Positions 7,351-15,840 of a stretch of DNA of 15,983 nt are shown here, piece after piece. Position numbers and translations under genes: made by a program. The notes below the pieces were generated by a model that saw only the letters and a list, made by a program, of their open reading frames with translations, was not told the DNA's origin and did not search any database. Source of the DNA: Anaerolineae bacterium (lineage in GTDB: Bacteria > Chloroflexota > Anaerolineae > JACIWP01); NCBI GenBank assembly GCA_014360855.1, contig JACIWP010000036.1:1-15983 (forward strand). Direction: 5' to 3'. The number at the start of each line of letters is the position of its first letter. Positions within the stretch are counted from its first letter, which is position 1.

Positions 7351-8517
7351 TCATAGCACAAGGGGGCGGTTTTGTCCACGTAGAGCGGGGGGGCAGGCGC
7401 CGGCGCTCAGCGCGGCATGGGCCTCTTTCAGCCGCTCCGGAATGGGGAGGGACTGCGGACAGCGCTCCAGACAGGTCTCGCACTCGATGCAGTGCGAGGC
7501 GTCCTGCCCCTTGCCCATCAGCCGGGCGTACTCGCGCCGGGCATATTCCTCCAGGCCGTACACCGTGAGGTAGTTGAACAGCTCGAACACGCGCGGGATG
7601 TTGACGTTCTGGGGACAGGGCAGGCAGTACTGACAGCCGGTGCAGTACAGCTTTGCCAGCCGGCCATAATAATCCATCAGCGCGGCGATCTCTTGGACCT
7701 GGGCCGGCGCCAGCGGCCCCTTCTCCACCGCCATCACGTTCTGTTCCACCATCTCCACCGAATTCATGCCGGACAGCATGACATCGACATCCGGGTTGGA
7801 CGCGACGAAGCGCAGGGCCAGCTCGGCCGCGGACTGCGCGCTCCAGCCCGTACGCTCGGCCACGCCCTTGGGGAGCACCGCAAGCCGGCCGCCCCCCACC
7901 GGCCCCATCACCACCACCGCCACACCCTTCGATGCCGCGTAGCGCATCGCCACCTCATTGCGCCGGTCCAGGTAATTGTACTGACAGGTCACCAGCTCCG
8001 CCCATCCCAGATTGACCAGGTCCATCATGGCCTGCGGTTCATCATGGAAAGAGAAGCCCACATGCCGCACCAGGCCCTCTTCCCGCGCCCGAAACATGTC
8101 CCGGATCCAGCCGGTCTGGGCGTCCAGCTCCCAGAAATTGTCCCATCCGATGCCGTGGAAAAGGTAAAAATGGACCCAATCCCTGCCCAGACGCTGAAGC
8201 TGATGCTCCAGCATGCGGCGCAGGTCGCCCTGGCGCTCCAGGCGGAATTTGGTGGCCTTGTCTGTGATGATGATGTCGTCGGGGGAATGCCAAGAGTTGA
8301 CCGCGCGCCCGACCGCGATCTCCGCCTGCTCGCTGACGTAGAGGAAGCCGCAGTCCACGTAATTGATGCCCAGCCGGAACGCGGCATGCAGGACCTCGAC
8401 AGCGCGGTCAAAGTCAATATAGTCGGTGCTTCCGATGGTGATGGTCGGCAGACGCATACTGCCGAAACCCAGGCGGGAGGCACGCAGACCCGTTCTGCCA
8501 AGCTCACGATATTCCAT
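7351..8517 (-). CDS. Aldo/keto reductase with C-terminal 4Fe-4S ferredoxin module (COG1453 type)
   Basis: A 388-residue cytoplasmic oxidoreductase. Residues 1-275 form the TIM barrel, with the aldo/keto reductase tetrad recognisable as Asp55 and Tyr60 (in VDCGFLY), Lys90 or Lys87 (TDKATK) and His121 (YLFHGIG). Residues ~285-365 carry two cysteine clusters: CTGCQYCLPCP (Cys292, 295, 298, 301) and CIECETCLERCP (Cys343, 346, 349, 353), both suited to iron-sulfur clusters. This barrel-plus-ferredoxin build is common in anaerobes, where the physiological substrate is generally unknown. It has its own promoter within the 3' end of the upstream gene; the ribosome binding site is weak (AAGGGCGAG). 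The rhomboid gene follows. Confidence 0.93.
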   Translation of the reverse strand: MEYRELGRTGLRASRLGFGSMRLPTITIGSTDYIDFDRAVEVLHAAFRLGINYVDCGFLYVSEQAEIAVGRAVNSWHSPDDIIITDKATKFRLERQGDLRRMLEHQLQRLGRDWVHFYLFHGIGWDNFWELDAQTGWIRDMFRAREEGLVRHVGFSFHDEPQAMMDLVNLGWAELVTCQYNYLDRRNEVAMRYAASKGVAVVVMGPVGGGRLAVLPKGVAERTGWSAQSAAELALRFVASNPDVDVMLSGMNSVEMVEQNVMAVEKGPLAPAQVQEIAALMDYYGRLAKLYCTGCQYCLPCPQNVNIPRVFELFNYLTVYGLEEYARREYARLMGKGQDASHCIECETCLERCPQSLPIPERLKEAHAALSAGACPPALRGQNRPLVL

Positions 8518-8549
8518 TTTGGCTCGCCCTTATATCGGATGATAGAGAC

Positions 8550-8579
8550 ATTATAGCGCGTTGCCGGCTACAGCGCCAA
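8550..8579 (-). promoter_or_regulatory. Promoter of the aldo/keto reductase-rhomboid operon
   Basis: On the minus strand TTGGCG (8574-8579), 18 bases, TATAAT (8550-8555). The -35 box lies inside the last codons of the upstream propeller gene. Start near 8543, leader about 26 bases. Confidence 0.5.
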
Positions 8580-9695
8580 CCGCGCCCAATGCATGCTCAT
8601 GGCGGTTGTGTCGCCGGCGTAAAACGCCGCCAGCACCTGGCCGTCTGGCAGAAGGCAGGCCTCCGGATGCCCGAAGGTCCAGCGGTTCATGTCCGCCCAG
8701 TAATCGCCGAACTCGCGCTGACCGCCGACGCCGGATTCGCGGCCGGCGGTGCTCTCATAGACCACACACTCTTCCGCCAGCTCCCATGTGCGGCCGAAAT
8801 CTCGGCTCAAGACGGCGCGGATGGAAGGAGGGTCGTGGCGGTGCACGTAAACAGCCAGGACCCTTTCCCCGCCCAGGCAGAGGGGATAGGCGATCTGGCC
8901 GGCGAAGCCGGTGTCGGCCGGCGGCGATGTCCAGCGCCGTCCATCGGGCGAGCCCCAGGCCACGTGGACATTGCGGTCTTGGCCGAGCTGGCGATCGTGG
9001 GTCCAGAACAGCGCGATGAGCCGGCCCGTATCCGGCGCGATCCCCAGCCGCTGGTCCCAGTAAAAGACGCGCGCCGCCGGGTCATGGGCCACGATGACCG
9101 GGGGCTCAAAGGTGCGGCCGGCGTCCGGCGAGCGGCGCAGCAGGGCATGATGCGCACCCGGACGCGCGTCATAGTAGCTCTTCCAGGCTTCATACGGAAA
9201 ACCGAGCACACCGTCCGACAGGCGCAGGGGCGCGCCGGTGGCAGAGACGCCCTCAAAGGGGTGCACGTCCAGCTCCCGCCAGGCGTGCCAGCTCCGCCCG
9301 TAATCGCTCGATTCGGCCAGCAAGAGCCGGCTGGGGAGGATGCCCTGGGTCTCGGGGTTGGAGAGGGGCAGGGTCGGGTCAGTGCGTTCGAACCAGGTGA
9401 AATAGCCCAACAGCCGGCCCGGCTCCAGCTCGAAAAGCGCCCCAGCGCGCCAGGCGCCGCTCACGCCGGCGTATTCCAGCGGGAAGCCCTCCCACACCAG
9501 CTCCCAACTGTGGCCCCCGTCGGTGCTTTCGCAAATCAGGATGTTCTCATCGGCGGAATCCTTGGAACTGCCGGCCCGAAATGCCACCAGCAGGCGTCCG
9601 TCCGCGGTGTACAGCAGGCTCGTGAAAGAGCAGAAGCGCCGCTGTGGCGGGGCCTGCCGGGCGTCGAAAATGATGCCGTGCTCGATAACCTGCAT
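8568..9695 (-). CDS. BNR-repeat sialidase-superfamily beta-propeller protein
   Basis: A 375-residue protein with five Asp-box (S-x-D-x-G-x-x-W type) repeats: STDGGHSW (57-64), SSDYGRSW (129-136), SPDAGRTF (189-196), SPDGRRW (249-255) and SRDFGRTW (297-304). This spacing is that of a six-bladed sialidase-fold propeller. An FR motif near the N terminus (AFRAGSS, 38-44) and charged residues such as YWDQR (212-216) are compatible with a glycoside-binding site, but I cannot confirm the full sialidase triad of arginines and the Tyr/Glu pair. There is no signal peptide, so it appears cytoplasmic, unlike most secreted sialidases. It follows the class III aminotransferase by 18 bases, with AGGAGGG before the ATG. 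The activity could be sialidase-like, another glycosidase, or non-enzymatic. Confidence 0.88.
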   Translation of the reverse strand: MQVIEHGIIFDARQAPPQRRFCSFTSLLYTADGRLLVAFRAGSSKDSADENILICESTDGGHSWELVWEGFPLEYAGVSGAWRAGALFELEPGRLLGYFTWFERTDPTLPLSNPETQGILPSRLLLAESSDYGRSWHAWRELDVHPFEGVSATGAPLRLSDGVLGFPYEAWKSYYDARPGAHHALLRRSPDAGRTFEPPVIVAHDPAARVFYWDQRLGIAPDTGRLIALFWTHDRQLGQDRNVHVAWGSPDGRRWTSPPADTGFAGQIAYPLCLGGERVLAVYVHRHDPPSIRAVLSRDFGRTWELAEECVVYESTAGRESGVGGQREFGDYWADMNRWTFGHPEACLLPDGQVLAAFYAGDTTAMSMHWARLAL

Positions 9696-9713
9696 GATGC
9701 CCTCCTGAGGGCG

Positions 9714-11063
<1,350 letters not shown>

Positions 11064-11107
11064 GGTATGCTCCTTTTGAAACTTGTCAGATGGTCGGGCC
11101 TGTATGC

Positions 11108-11136
11108 ATTATAGCACAGCCGGCGGCCGGTGTCAA
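11108..11136 (-). promoter_or_regulatory. Consensus promoter of the aminotransferase-propeller operon
   Basis: On the minus strand a perfect TTGACA (11131-11136), 17-base spacer and perfect TATAAT (11108-11113), with an extended TG one base before the -10. Start near 11101, leader about 38 bases. Confidence 0.85.
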
Positions 11137-11251
11137 TGAAAGCGAGAGGATGGGCCCGGGATCGTTCACACCTCGGCCGAAAAAGCTTCCATCCGCATCT
11201 GGGTACGGCCGGCGCCGTCGGTGGGACAGCACCAGGGGCGCAGCCAATGGA

Positions 11252-12712
11252 TTATCCCAAAAAGCGCCGCGCGTATGCCGCGCGCAGGATGCAGTCCTCC
11301 ATCTGCTCCACGTGATGCGACTGGAGCGACTTGATAATGTGGTCTGTCAGCGAGCGGTGCTCCTCATGATAGTTGCCAGCCACCCCCAGATGCTCCAACT
11401 GCCGGCGCAGGGCCGGCGTCAGCCAGGGCGTGTCCGGGTTGAGGAAGCGCACCGCATCGCGCAGGTCCCGCCTGAAATTCACATAGACCTGCTGGAGGAA
11501 CTGGATATCATCCTCGGTGAGCGCATCCAGTCCCAGGATCTCCGGCGGGAACCCAAGCGAATACATGGCGGCGGTGAAGCCGATGGCGCGGGGAAGAGTA
11601 ATGCCCCCCACGCCGCGGGCATAGCCGAACAATCCGACATGAAGCTTGCGCCGGCGCCGCTGGGGGACGTATTTGGCCACCTCATTGATGGCCGGTACCA
11701 CAGCCTGCAACTGCTCCTGATAGGCAATGACATATTTGTTGATGATCTCCAGACAGCGGCCGCGGTCCACCTCCTGCGCCGGCTGAATCTGCCGCTCGCG
11801 CAGAAGGCGCACCGCTTCTCGCACCTCCTCCGGTGCATAGTCGTACTTAAAGGATGACTGCACAGTGAGCGTGGAGGCGCTGGGATATTCTTGGATGACC
11901 CGGTCCACAGTCTGTGGGCGCAGGTTGCCGCGGAACGGAGGCGAACCCACCCCGACGATAGGGTAGATGGGAATGCCGATCTCTTGCGACAGCCGTTCAA
12001 GCTCCATCAGGGCAATCTTGTTCAGCAGGACCGCGCTGATCAACCCGTAATTCATCGCCGGGTCCGAACGCGCCAGGAACACCCGCTGGTACTTCAGCTT
12101 CTTATCCCGGATGAAGTCGCGAGTGATGGTATGCGCCTCCAGCAGGCGCGGCATATCCTCGAACAGGGGGATAACGTTGATGGTCTCCGGCTTGAACTCG
12201 CCGATCCATTCGCAGATGGTCACATCCCCCGGCTTGAACGGCTTATGCTGTTTGCCGACCACGAAATCGCGATAGTAGAGATAAATACGGTCCAGACAGC
12301 GGTGGGAAGTGGTCATCGGGAGAATGACCTCAAAGATAGGGGGTATATCATCCCCATAGAACATCTTGGCCGCGTCAAATGAACGAGGAATGCTGTCCAG
12401 GGTCTCCAACAATACCTTGGCCTCCCCCTTCTCCACCGTTGGGTTGGGGACGCGCAGGGTGATAAACACATCTTTCCCCAAGCGTTTGTCGCGGAAAAAG
12501 GACGGATATTGGTTCAGCAGTTTCTTGACTACGAAGTTATCAACCTCTTTACCTTCGTAGTCCCACATTTGCTCGTCACAGCCCAGGTGGGAGAAGACAT
12601 AATACGCCTCTTTAATCTCCTCCTCGCCGTTGATGACCACATTTTCGGCAAAGAAAGGCGAGTAGACGTTGTCAGGATGTTGGGTGCTCATGCATTTGGG
12701 TATGGTGCACAT
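11252..12712 (-). CDS. ppcA: Archaeal-type phosphoenolpyruvate carboxylase
   Basis: A 486-residue enzyme adding bicarbonate to PEP to make oxaloacetate, replenishing the TCA cycle. It belongs to the short archaeal-type family, not the ~900-residue bacterial/plant one. Matching features are the N-terminal CMSTQHPDN, GEEEIKEAYYVFSHLGCDEQMWDYEGK, the LRVPNPTVEKGEA stretch, the FEVILPMTTS strand and a GVGSPPFRGNL segment further on. The frame is open up to an ATG at 12865, but the -10 box sits at 12871-12876, so that ATG is at the transcription start. The ATG at 12712 with GGAG 7 bases upstream matches the family's N terminus and is chosen. This leaves a leader of ~150 bases. The gene is divergent from iclR. 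Confidence 0.93.
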   Translation of the reverse strand: MCTIPKCMSTQHPDNVYSPFFAENVVINGEEEIKEAYYVFSHLGCDEQMWDYEGKEVDNFVVKKLLNQYPSFFRDKRLGKDVFITLRVPNPTVEKGEAKVLLETLDSIPRSFDAAKMFYGDDIPPIFEVILPMTTSHRCLDRIYLYYRDFVVGKQHKPFKPGDVTICEWIGEFKPETINVIPLFEDMPRLLEAHTITRDFIRDKKLKYQRVFLARSDPAMNYGLISAVLLNKIALMELERLSQEIGIPIYPIVGVGSPPFRGNLRPQTVDRVIQEYPSASTLTVQSSFKYDYAPEEVREAVRLLRERQIQPAQEVDRGRCLEIINKYVIAYQEQLQAVVPAINEVAKYVPQRRRRKLHVGLFGYARGVGGITLPRAIGFTAAMYSLGFPPEILGLDALTEDDIQFLQQVYVNFRRDLRDAVRFLNPDTPWLTPALRRQLEHLGVAGNYHEEHRSLTDHIIKSLQSHHVEQMEDCILRAAYARRFLG

Positions 12713-12870
12713 TTCCGCTCTCCGATAGTAAGGTATGCGGACCCTATGGCACGGCGCCGCATGCACGCCGGCCGGCCACGACCGCGTATCCGATTGCATC
12801 CTGGTGGAAAACGATCTGTCAAACGGGGCAACCGCGCAGAACTCTTCCTTGAGGTACACAGACACGTATC

Positions 12871-12898
12871 ATTATATGAAATTGGGCAGGTATGTCAA
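12871..12898 (-). promoter_or_regulatory. Consensus promoter of the PEP carboxylase gene
   Basis: On the minus strand perfect TTGACA (12893-12898) and TATAAT (12871-12876) boxes separated by 16 bases. Transcription should begin near 12864, giving a leader of about 150 bases (12713-12864) in which I see only GC-rich short inverted repeats and no recognisable riboswitch. Confidence 0.8.
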
Positions 12899-12966
12899 GC
12901 AGAGTTTCATCAGTCTCAAACGCACATTGATCTATTATAACCCGATGCCCTGCGTGTATCCCAAAG

Positions 12967-12995
12967 TTGACGGATTCCAACCGCTGTGTTAAGCT
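12967..12995 (+). promoter_or_regulatory. Weak candidate promoter of the IclR gene
   Basis: TTGACG (12967-12972), 17 bases, TAAGCT (12990-12995). The -10 match is poor. An alternative TATTAT at 12933-12938 lacks a good -35. This is the best candidate in the 330-base gap between PEP carboxylase and iclR. Confidence 0.3.
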
Positions 12996-13009
12996 TTATG
13001 TGAATCCGT
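12970..13009. repeat. 8-bp inverted repeat upstream of iclR, possible operator
   Basis: ACGGATTC (12970-12977) and GAATCCGT (13002-13009) are exact inverted copies separated by 24 bases, i.e. about three helical turns centre to centre. The left arm overlaps the candidate -35 box and the right arm lies by the predicted start. Paired sites like this would suit dimers of the adjacent IclR protein repressing its own gene. Function is inferred from position only. Confidence 0.4.
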
Positions 13010-13042
13010 ACAGCATGTATATATCAGGGCGAGCAGTTGCCT

Positions 13043-13834
13043 ATGAAAGACCCTTCCATTTACCATGTGCAGGTCATTGACCGCATCATGCAGATCCTCG
13101 CCTGCTTCGACGATACACATCCGGTGCTGGGTGTGTCACAGATCGCCGGCCAGGTGGGGCTTCACCGCGCCACCGCGCACCGTCTGGTGGTTGCCCTGGT
13201 GAACGCCGGCATCCTCGAGCGCGTGCCCGGCAGCGATAAATACCGCCTCGGCGTCCGCCTCCTGGAACTGGGATTGTCCATCCTGCGGCGCATGGACTTC
13301 CGCCAAGAGGCCATCCCGCACATGCGCGAGATGGTGGACCGTTTTGGTGAGGTCTGCGACCTGGGTATCCTGGATGACGGCCAGGTATTGTACCTTGACG
13401 TTTTCCCCTCTCGATTCCCCATTGCCGTCGCCGTGGCGACCGGTATGCGTCTGCCGGCACACTGCACGGCCAGCGGCAAGGCCATCCTGGCCTTCCTCCC
13501 ACCCGAGGAGGTGGATGCCCTCCTGCCAGACACCCTGCGCCAGTTCACAGAACACACCATCACCACTAAGGCGGCGCTCTTCCAGCAGTTGGAGGAAATC
13601 CGCCAGCGCGGCTGGGCCCTGGACGATGAGGAAATTGAAATCGGCGTGCGTGCGGTGGCCGCCCCCATCCGGGATATCACCGGCCGCGCGGTCGCATCCA
13701 TTGGCATACCCGGCCCCGCCGGCCGCCTGAGCTACGAGCGCATTGAGGAAATGGCCGGCGCATTAATGGAAGCCGCTCGCGCCATCTCCGCCCGCCTTGG
13801 CTGGAACGGGCAGGCCGAGGCCCCTACGGACTGA
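13043..13834 (+). CDS. IclR-family transcriptional regulator
   Basis: A 263-residue regulator with the usual two-domain IclR build and length. The winged helix-turn-helix spans ~9-70, with LGVSQIAGQVGLHRATAHRLV as its recognition region and the wing-like YRLGVRLLELG after it. The effector-binding domain follows (~80-250), with the typical LPAHCTASGKAILAFLPPEE stretch and RGWALDDEE...GVRAVAAPIRD pattern. IclR proteins bind small acids or sugar derivatives and act as dimers or tetramers. It is divergent from PEP carboxylase, which is one possible target, but IclR proteins often act on distant genes too. ATG at 13043 is listed; a TTG at 13037 with AGGG at 7 bases is nearly as good and would add two residues. 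Confidence 0.94.
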   Translation: MKDPSIYHVQVIDRIMQILACFDDTHPVLGVSQIAGQVGLHRATAHRLVVALVNAGILERVPGSDKYRLGVRLLELGLSILRRMDFRQEAIPHMREMVDRFGEVCDLGILDDGQVLYLDVFPSRFPIAVAVATGMRLPAHCTASGKAILAFLPPEEVDALLPDTLRQFTEHTITTKAALFQQLEEIRQRGWALDDEEIEIGVRAVAAPIRDITGRAVASIGIPGPAGRLSYERIEEMAGALMEAARAISARLGWNGQAEAPTD

Positions 13835-13873
13835 ACACTCCTATTCTATGGATCGTCTTCACCAACGACTGCA

Positions 13874-13951
13874 TTGCTCATCGGCCTCCTGCCGGCGGCC
13901 ATCATCGCGGTGGGCATCCGACAAATCTATCGGAAGGCGGGAACGGTCTGA
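13874..13951 (+). CDS. Possible 25-codon hydrophobic peptide or gene remnant
   Basis: A TTG-started frame encodes one hydrophobic helix ending in a basic tail (GIRQIYRKAGTV). The frame stays open back to the iclR stop. There is no ribosome binding site before the TTG, so it may be chance or the relic of a membrane protein's C terminus. Otherwise the 220-base gap after iclR holds only the promoter of the next operon. Confidence 0.15.
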   Translation: MLIGLLPAAIIAVGIRQIYRKAGTV

Positions 13952-13960
13952 AGCATGGGG

Positions 13961-13988
13961 TTGACATTCCCGCCGAAATATTTACAAT
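13961..13988 (+). promoter_or_regulatory. Promoter of the small membrane protein-YtxH operon
   Basis: Perfect TTGACA (13961-13966), 16 bases, TACAAT (13983-13988). Start near 13995, leader about 60 bases including GAGAGG before the ATG at 14055. Confidence 0.75.
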
Positions 13989-14054
13989 GTATGTAGCTCT
14001 GGGTCCTCGCAGGGGCCGCTTCCTGGGACACTCAGCACAAAGAGAGGTGCCGGC

Positions 14055-14384
14055 ATGACCGTTATCGGCAGTATCCGGGATGTCGCCATCATCATCCTGG
14101 CCATCTTGTCCATCGTCATCGGCGTCCTGTTGATCATTCTGCTCGTCCAGCTTCAGCGGCTCATCAAGCTTCTGCGGGAAGAAATCCAGCCCATTTTGGA
14201 TTCCGCCAGCGAGACGGTGGGCACGGTACGGGGCACCACGACCTTCATGAGCCGGCACCTCATCAAACCGCTGGTAGATCTCAGCAGTACTGCCGCCGGC
14301 ATCCGGCGTGCCTTCCAGGTGCTCTCGGCCTGGCCCAAGGGCGCGGCGCATTCCCACGGCGAGGATTCCACGGACACTGCATGA
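14055..14384 (+). CDS. Small single-span membrane protein, DUF948-like
   Basis: A 109-residue protein with one strongly hydrophobic helix (residues ~8-32) followed by an amphipathic helix (LQRLIKLLREEIQPIL) and a Ser/Thr-rich helical region. This layout is that of DUF948/YtxG-type proteins, whose genes often accompany ytxH genes; the function is unknown. A GAGAGG sequence lies about 7 bases before the ATG, and a good promoter lies upstream. The YtxH gene follows after 46 bases. I rank the DUF948 assignment as likely from architecture, not from a decisive motif. Confidence 0.8.
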   Translation: MTVIGSIRDVAIIILAILSIVIGVLLIILLVQLQRLIKLLREEIQPILDSASETVGTVRGTTTFMSRHLIKPLVDLSSTAAGIRRAFQVLSAWPKGAAHSHGEDSTDTA

Positions 14385-14430
14385 GGCTCGTTCACGTGTC
14401 AATTCTTTATCTGAAAGAGGAGGGTATCCA

Positions 14431-14754
14431 ATGGCAAGAGACGGCGGAGGCGAATTCCTGACGGGATTTTTGATCGGCGGATTGATCGGCGCCGGCCTGG
14501 CTCTCCTCTTTGCCCCACAGCCCGGCAAAGAGACCATTTCCCAACTGCGGCAAAAGGGCGAAGAGCTGAAACAGCGCTTCTCCGACCTCTCCCTGGATGA
14601 GGCCAAGGAGTTCATCACCCGCACGGTGCAAGAAGCCATCAAAGAGGGCAAAATTGCCGCCATCCGCACGAAAGAGGAAATGCTGGGCCGGCTCGAGCAG
14701 GCCGGCGGCGAGGAGGCGGAAGCCGGCTCCACCGGTGAGATTCAGATCGGCTGA
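14431..14754 (+). CDS. YtxH domain-containing protein
   Basis: A 107-residue protein with the YtxH hallmark: a Gly-rich membrane helix running into LLFAPQPGKET (FLIGGLIGAGLALLFAP, residues ~13-29), followed by a charged helical tail (Lys/Glu-rich, ~33-95). YtxH proteins are small, membrane-anchored and linked to stress in some Firmicutes; the molecular role is unknown. The ATG at 14431 is chosen because AGAGGAGGG lies just upstream; the frame extends further up only through sequence overlapping the previous gene. A strong terminator follows. Confidence 0.9.
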   Translation: MARDGGGEFLTGFLIGGLIGAGLALLFAPQPGKETISQLRQKGEELKQRFSDLSLDEAKEFITRTVQEAIKEGKIAAIRTKEEMLGRLEQAGGEEAEAGSTGEIQIG

Positions 14755-14787
14755 GTACTGCCCTGTGTCAATATCTTTATGTCAATC

Positions 14788-14830
14788 AATGAACCCACCA
14801 TGCTCGCACTAGAGCATGGCGGGTTCATTT
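14788..14830. terminator. Bidirectional intrinsic terminator
   Basis: A long hairpin with arms 14788-14804 and 14813-14829 (17 pairs with a single A/C mismatch, loop CGCACTAG) followed by TTTT on the plus strand. It lies between convergent operons and can end the YtxH transcript and, on the minus strand, the LysM transcript. Confidence 0.88.
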
Positions 14831-14847
14831 TGCACCCAGCCGGCCCC

Positions 14848-15840
14848 TCAGCGCTCCCCGCACCACAGGAAGGAGCGCGGGATGCTCTCAGCGCTGAGGA
14901 ATTGACCGCCAAATTCATCTATCCTTCCCGGGGCGTCGCGTCTGCAGTCAGCGCACTCCAGCACCGCCACGCTCCAGGTAAAGCGATGGGTACCCTGGCC
15001 GGCGCAGATCTCCCTCCCCCATCTCCAGCTTGTATCCCAGGTCCAGACCGCCGCTACCCCGCCGGCATCTTCCCGCCATAACCGCACGAGATAGCCCTGT
15101 TCCGCTGTCAGAAGACCGACCGCCGTCCAGTTGAGCAGGACATAGCGCTCCCCCCGTAAGTCGGCCCCGTCCGCCGGCCACAGCGGCAGAGGCGCCGGCA
15201 GGGGCGGCCCAGGAGTCGGCGTGGGAGTCGGCACCGGGGTCGGGGTGCTGGTAGGAGTGGGCGGGCCCAGCGGTATGCGCAGCACCTGTCCGATTTGCAA
15301 AAGCTCCGGGTCGGCAATGTCATTAGCCCGCATGATGTCGCCGATGGGCACACCGAAGCGCGTCGCGATCTCCGACAGCGTATCGCCGGCCTGCACCTCG
15401 TAGATCGCGGTGTTTTCGGCCGGCGTCGGCGTGACTGCGCCGGCCGGAATGGTCAGCACCTGCCCCACCCGCAGAATGTCATCCTCCTCCAGAGCGTTGG
15501 CCGCCAGCAGGTCGCGCAGGGGCACCCCAAAGCGCTTCGCCAGCCCAATCAGCGTGTCACCGGCCGTCACGGTATATGTCATGGCCTGGGATACAGCGAC
15601 CGGGGTAGCCGATGGCAGCGTCGTCGGTGTGGGAGAGACTGTCGGGGTCGAGGTAACGTCCCCCGTGGCCGCCGGCGTGCGCATCGGAGTGAGCGCCGGC
15701 GACAGGGCCAGCTCTGGCGCCGGCCCCCTCTTCCAGGGCTGCCATATCATGAGCGCTAACAGGACGAACACCGCGACCAGCGCGATGCGCGCTCCCGGTG
15801 AACTTCGCCTGCGGCGATACCCAGCGGACAGGTCAATCAT
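14848..15840 (-). CDS. Membrane-anchored protein with two LysM domains
   Basis: A 330-residue surface protein. After a basic N terminus comes a transmembrane anchor (~17-36), a Pro/Thr-rich linker, LysM 1 (~88-132, YTVTAGDTLIGLAKRFGVP) and LysM 2 (~146-190, YEVQAGDTLSEIATRFGVP), a second PTPT linker (~193-212), and a C-terminal domain of ~115 residues with four cysteines (279, 296, 299, 327). LysM domains bind N-acetylglucosamine polymers such as peptidoglycan; the C-terminal domain is unrecognised and is rich in Trp. The open frame runs to an ATG at 15972, but the start at 15840 is chosen because it overlaps the stop of the upstream gene (ATGATTGA) and gives a normal anchor. Part of an operon with that gene. 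Confidence 0.9.
   Translation of the reverse strand: MIDLSAGYRRRRSSPGARIALVAVFVLLALMIWQPWKRGPAPELALSPALTPMRTPAATGDVTSTPTVSPTPTTLPSATPVAVSQAMTYTVTAGDTLIGLAKRFGVPLRDLLAANALEEDDILRVGQVLTIPAGAVTPTPAENTAIYEVQAGDTLSEIATRFGVPIGDIMRANDIADPELLQIGQVLRIPLGPPTPTSTPTPVPTPTPTPGPPLPAPLPLWPADGADLRGERYVLLNWTAVGLLTAEQGYLVRLWREDAGGVAAVWTWDTSWRWGREICAGQGTHRFTWSVAVLECADCRRDAPGRIDEFGGQFLSAESIPRSFLWCGER

Noticed and set aside
7417..8556. 379-codon open frame antisense to the aldo/keto reductase
   Set aside because: It is His/Gln/Arg-rich with no motif, and the minus-strand gene is certain.
12713..12865. N-terminal 51-codon extension of PEP carboxylase
   Set aside because: The ATG at 12865 would lie at the predicted transcription start, and the extension does not resemble the family, whose N terminus matches the ATG at 12712.
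15181..15260. Short tandem repeat-like GTCGG/GGAGT tract
   Set aside because: It encodes the Pro/Thr-rich linker of the LysM protein, so it is a coding low-complexity region, not an independent repeat element.
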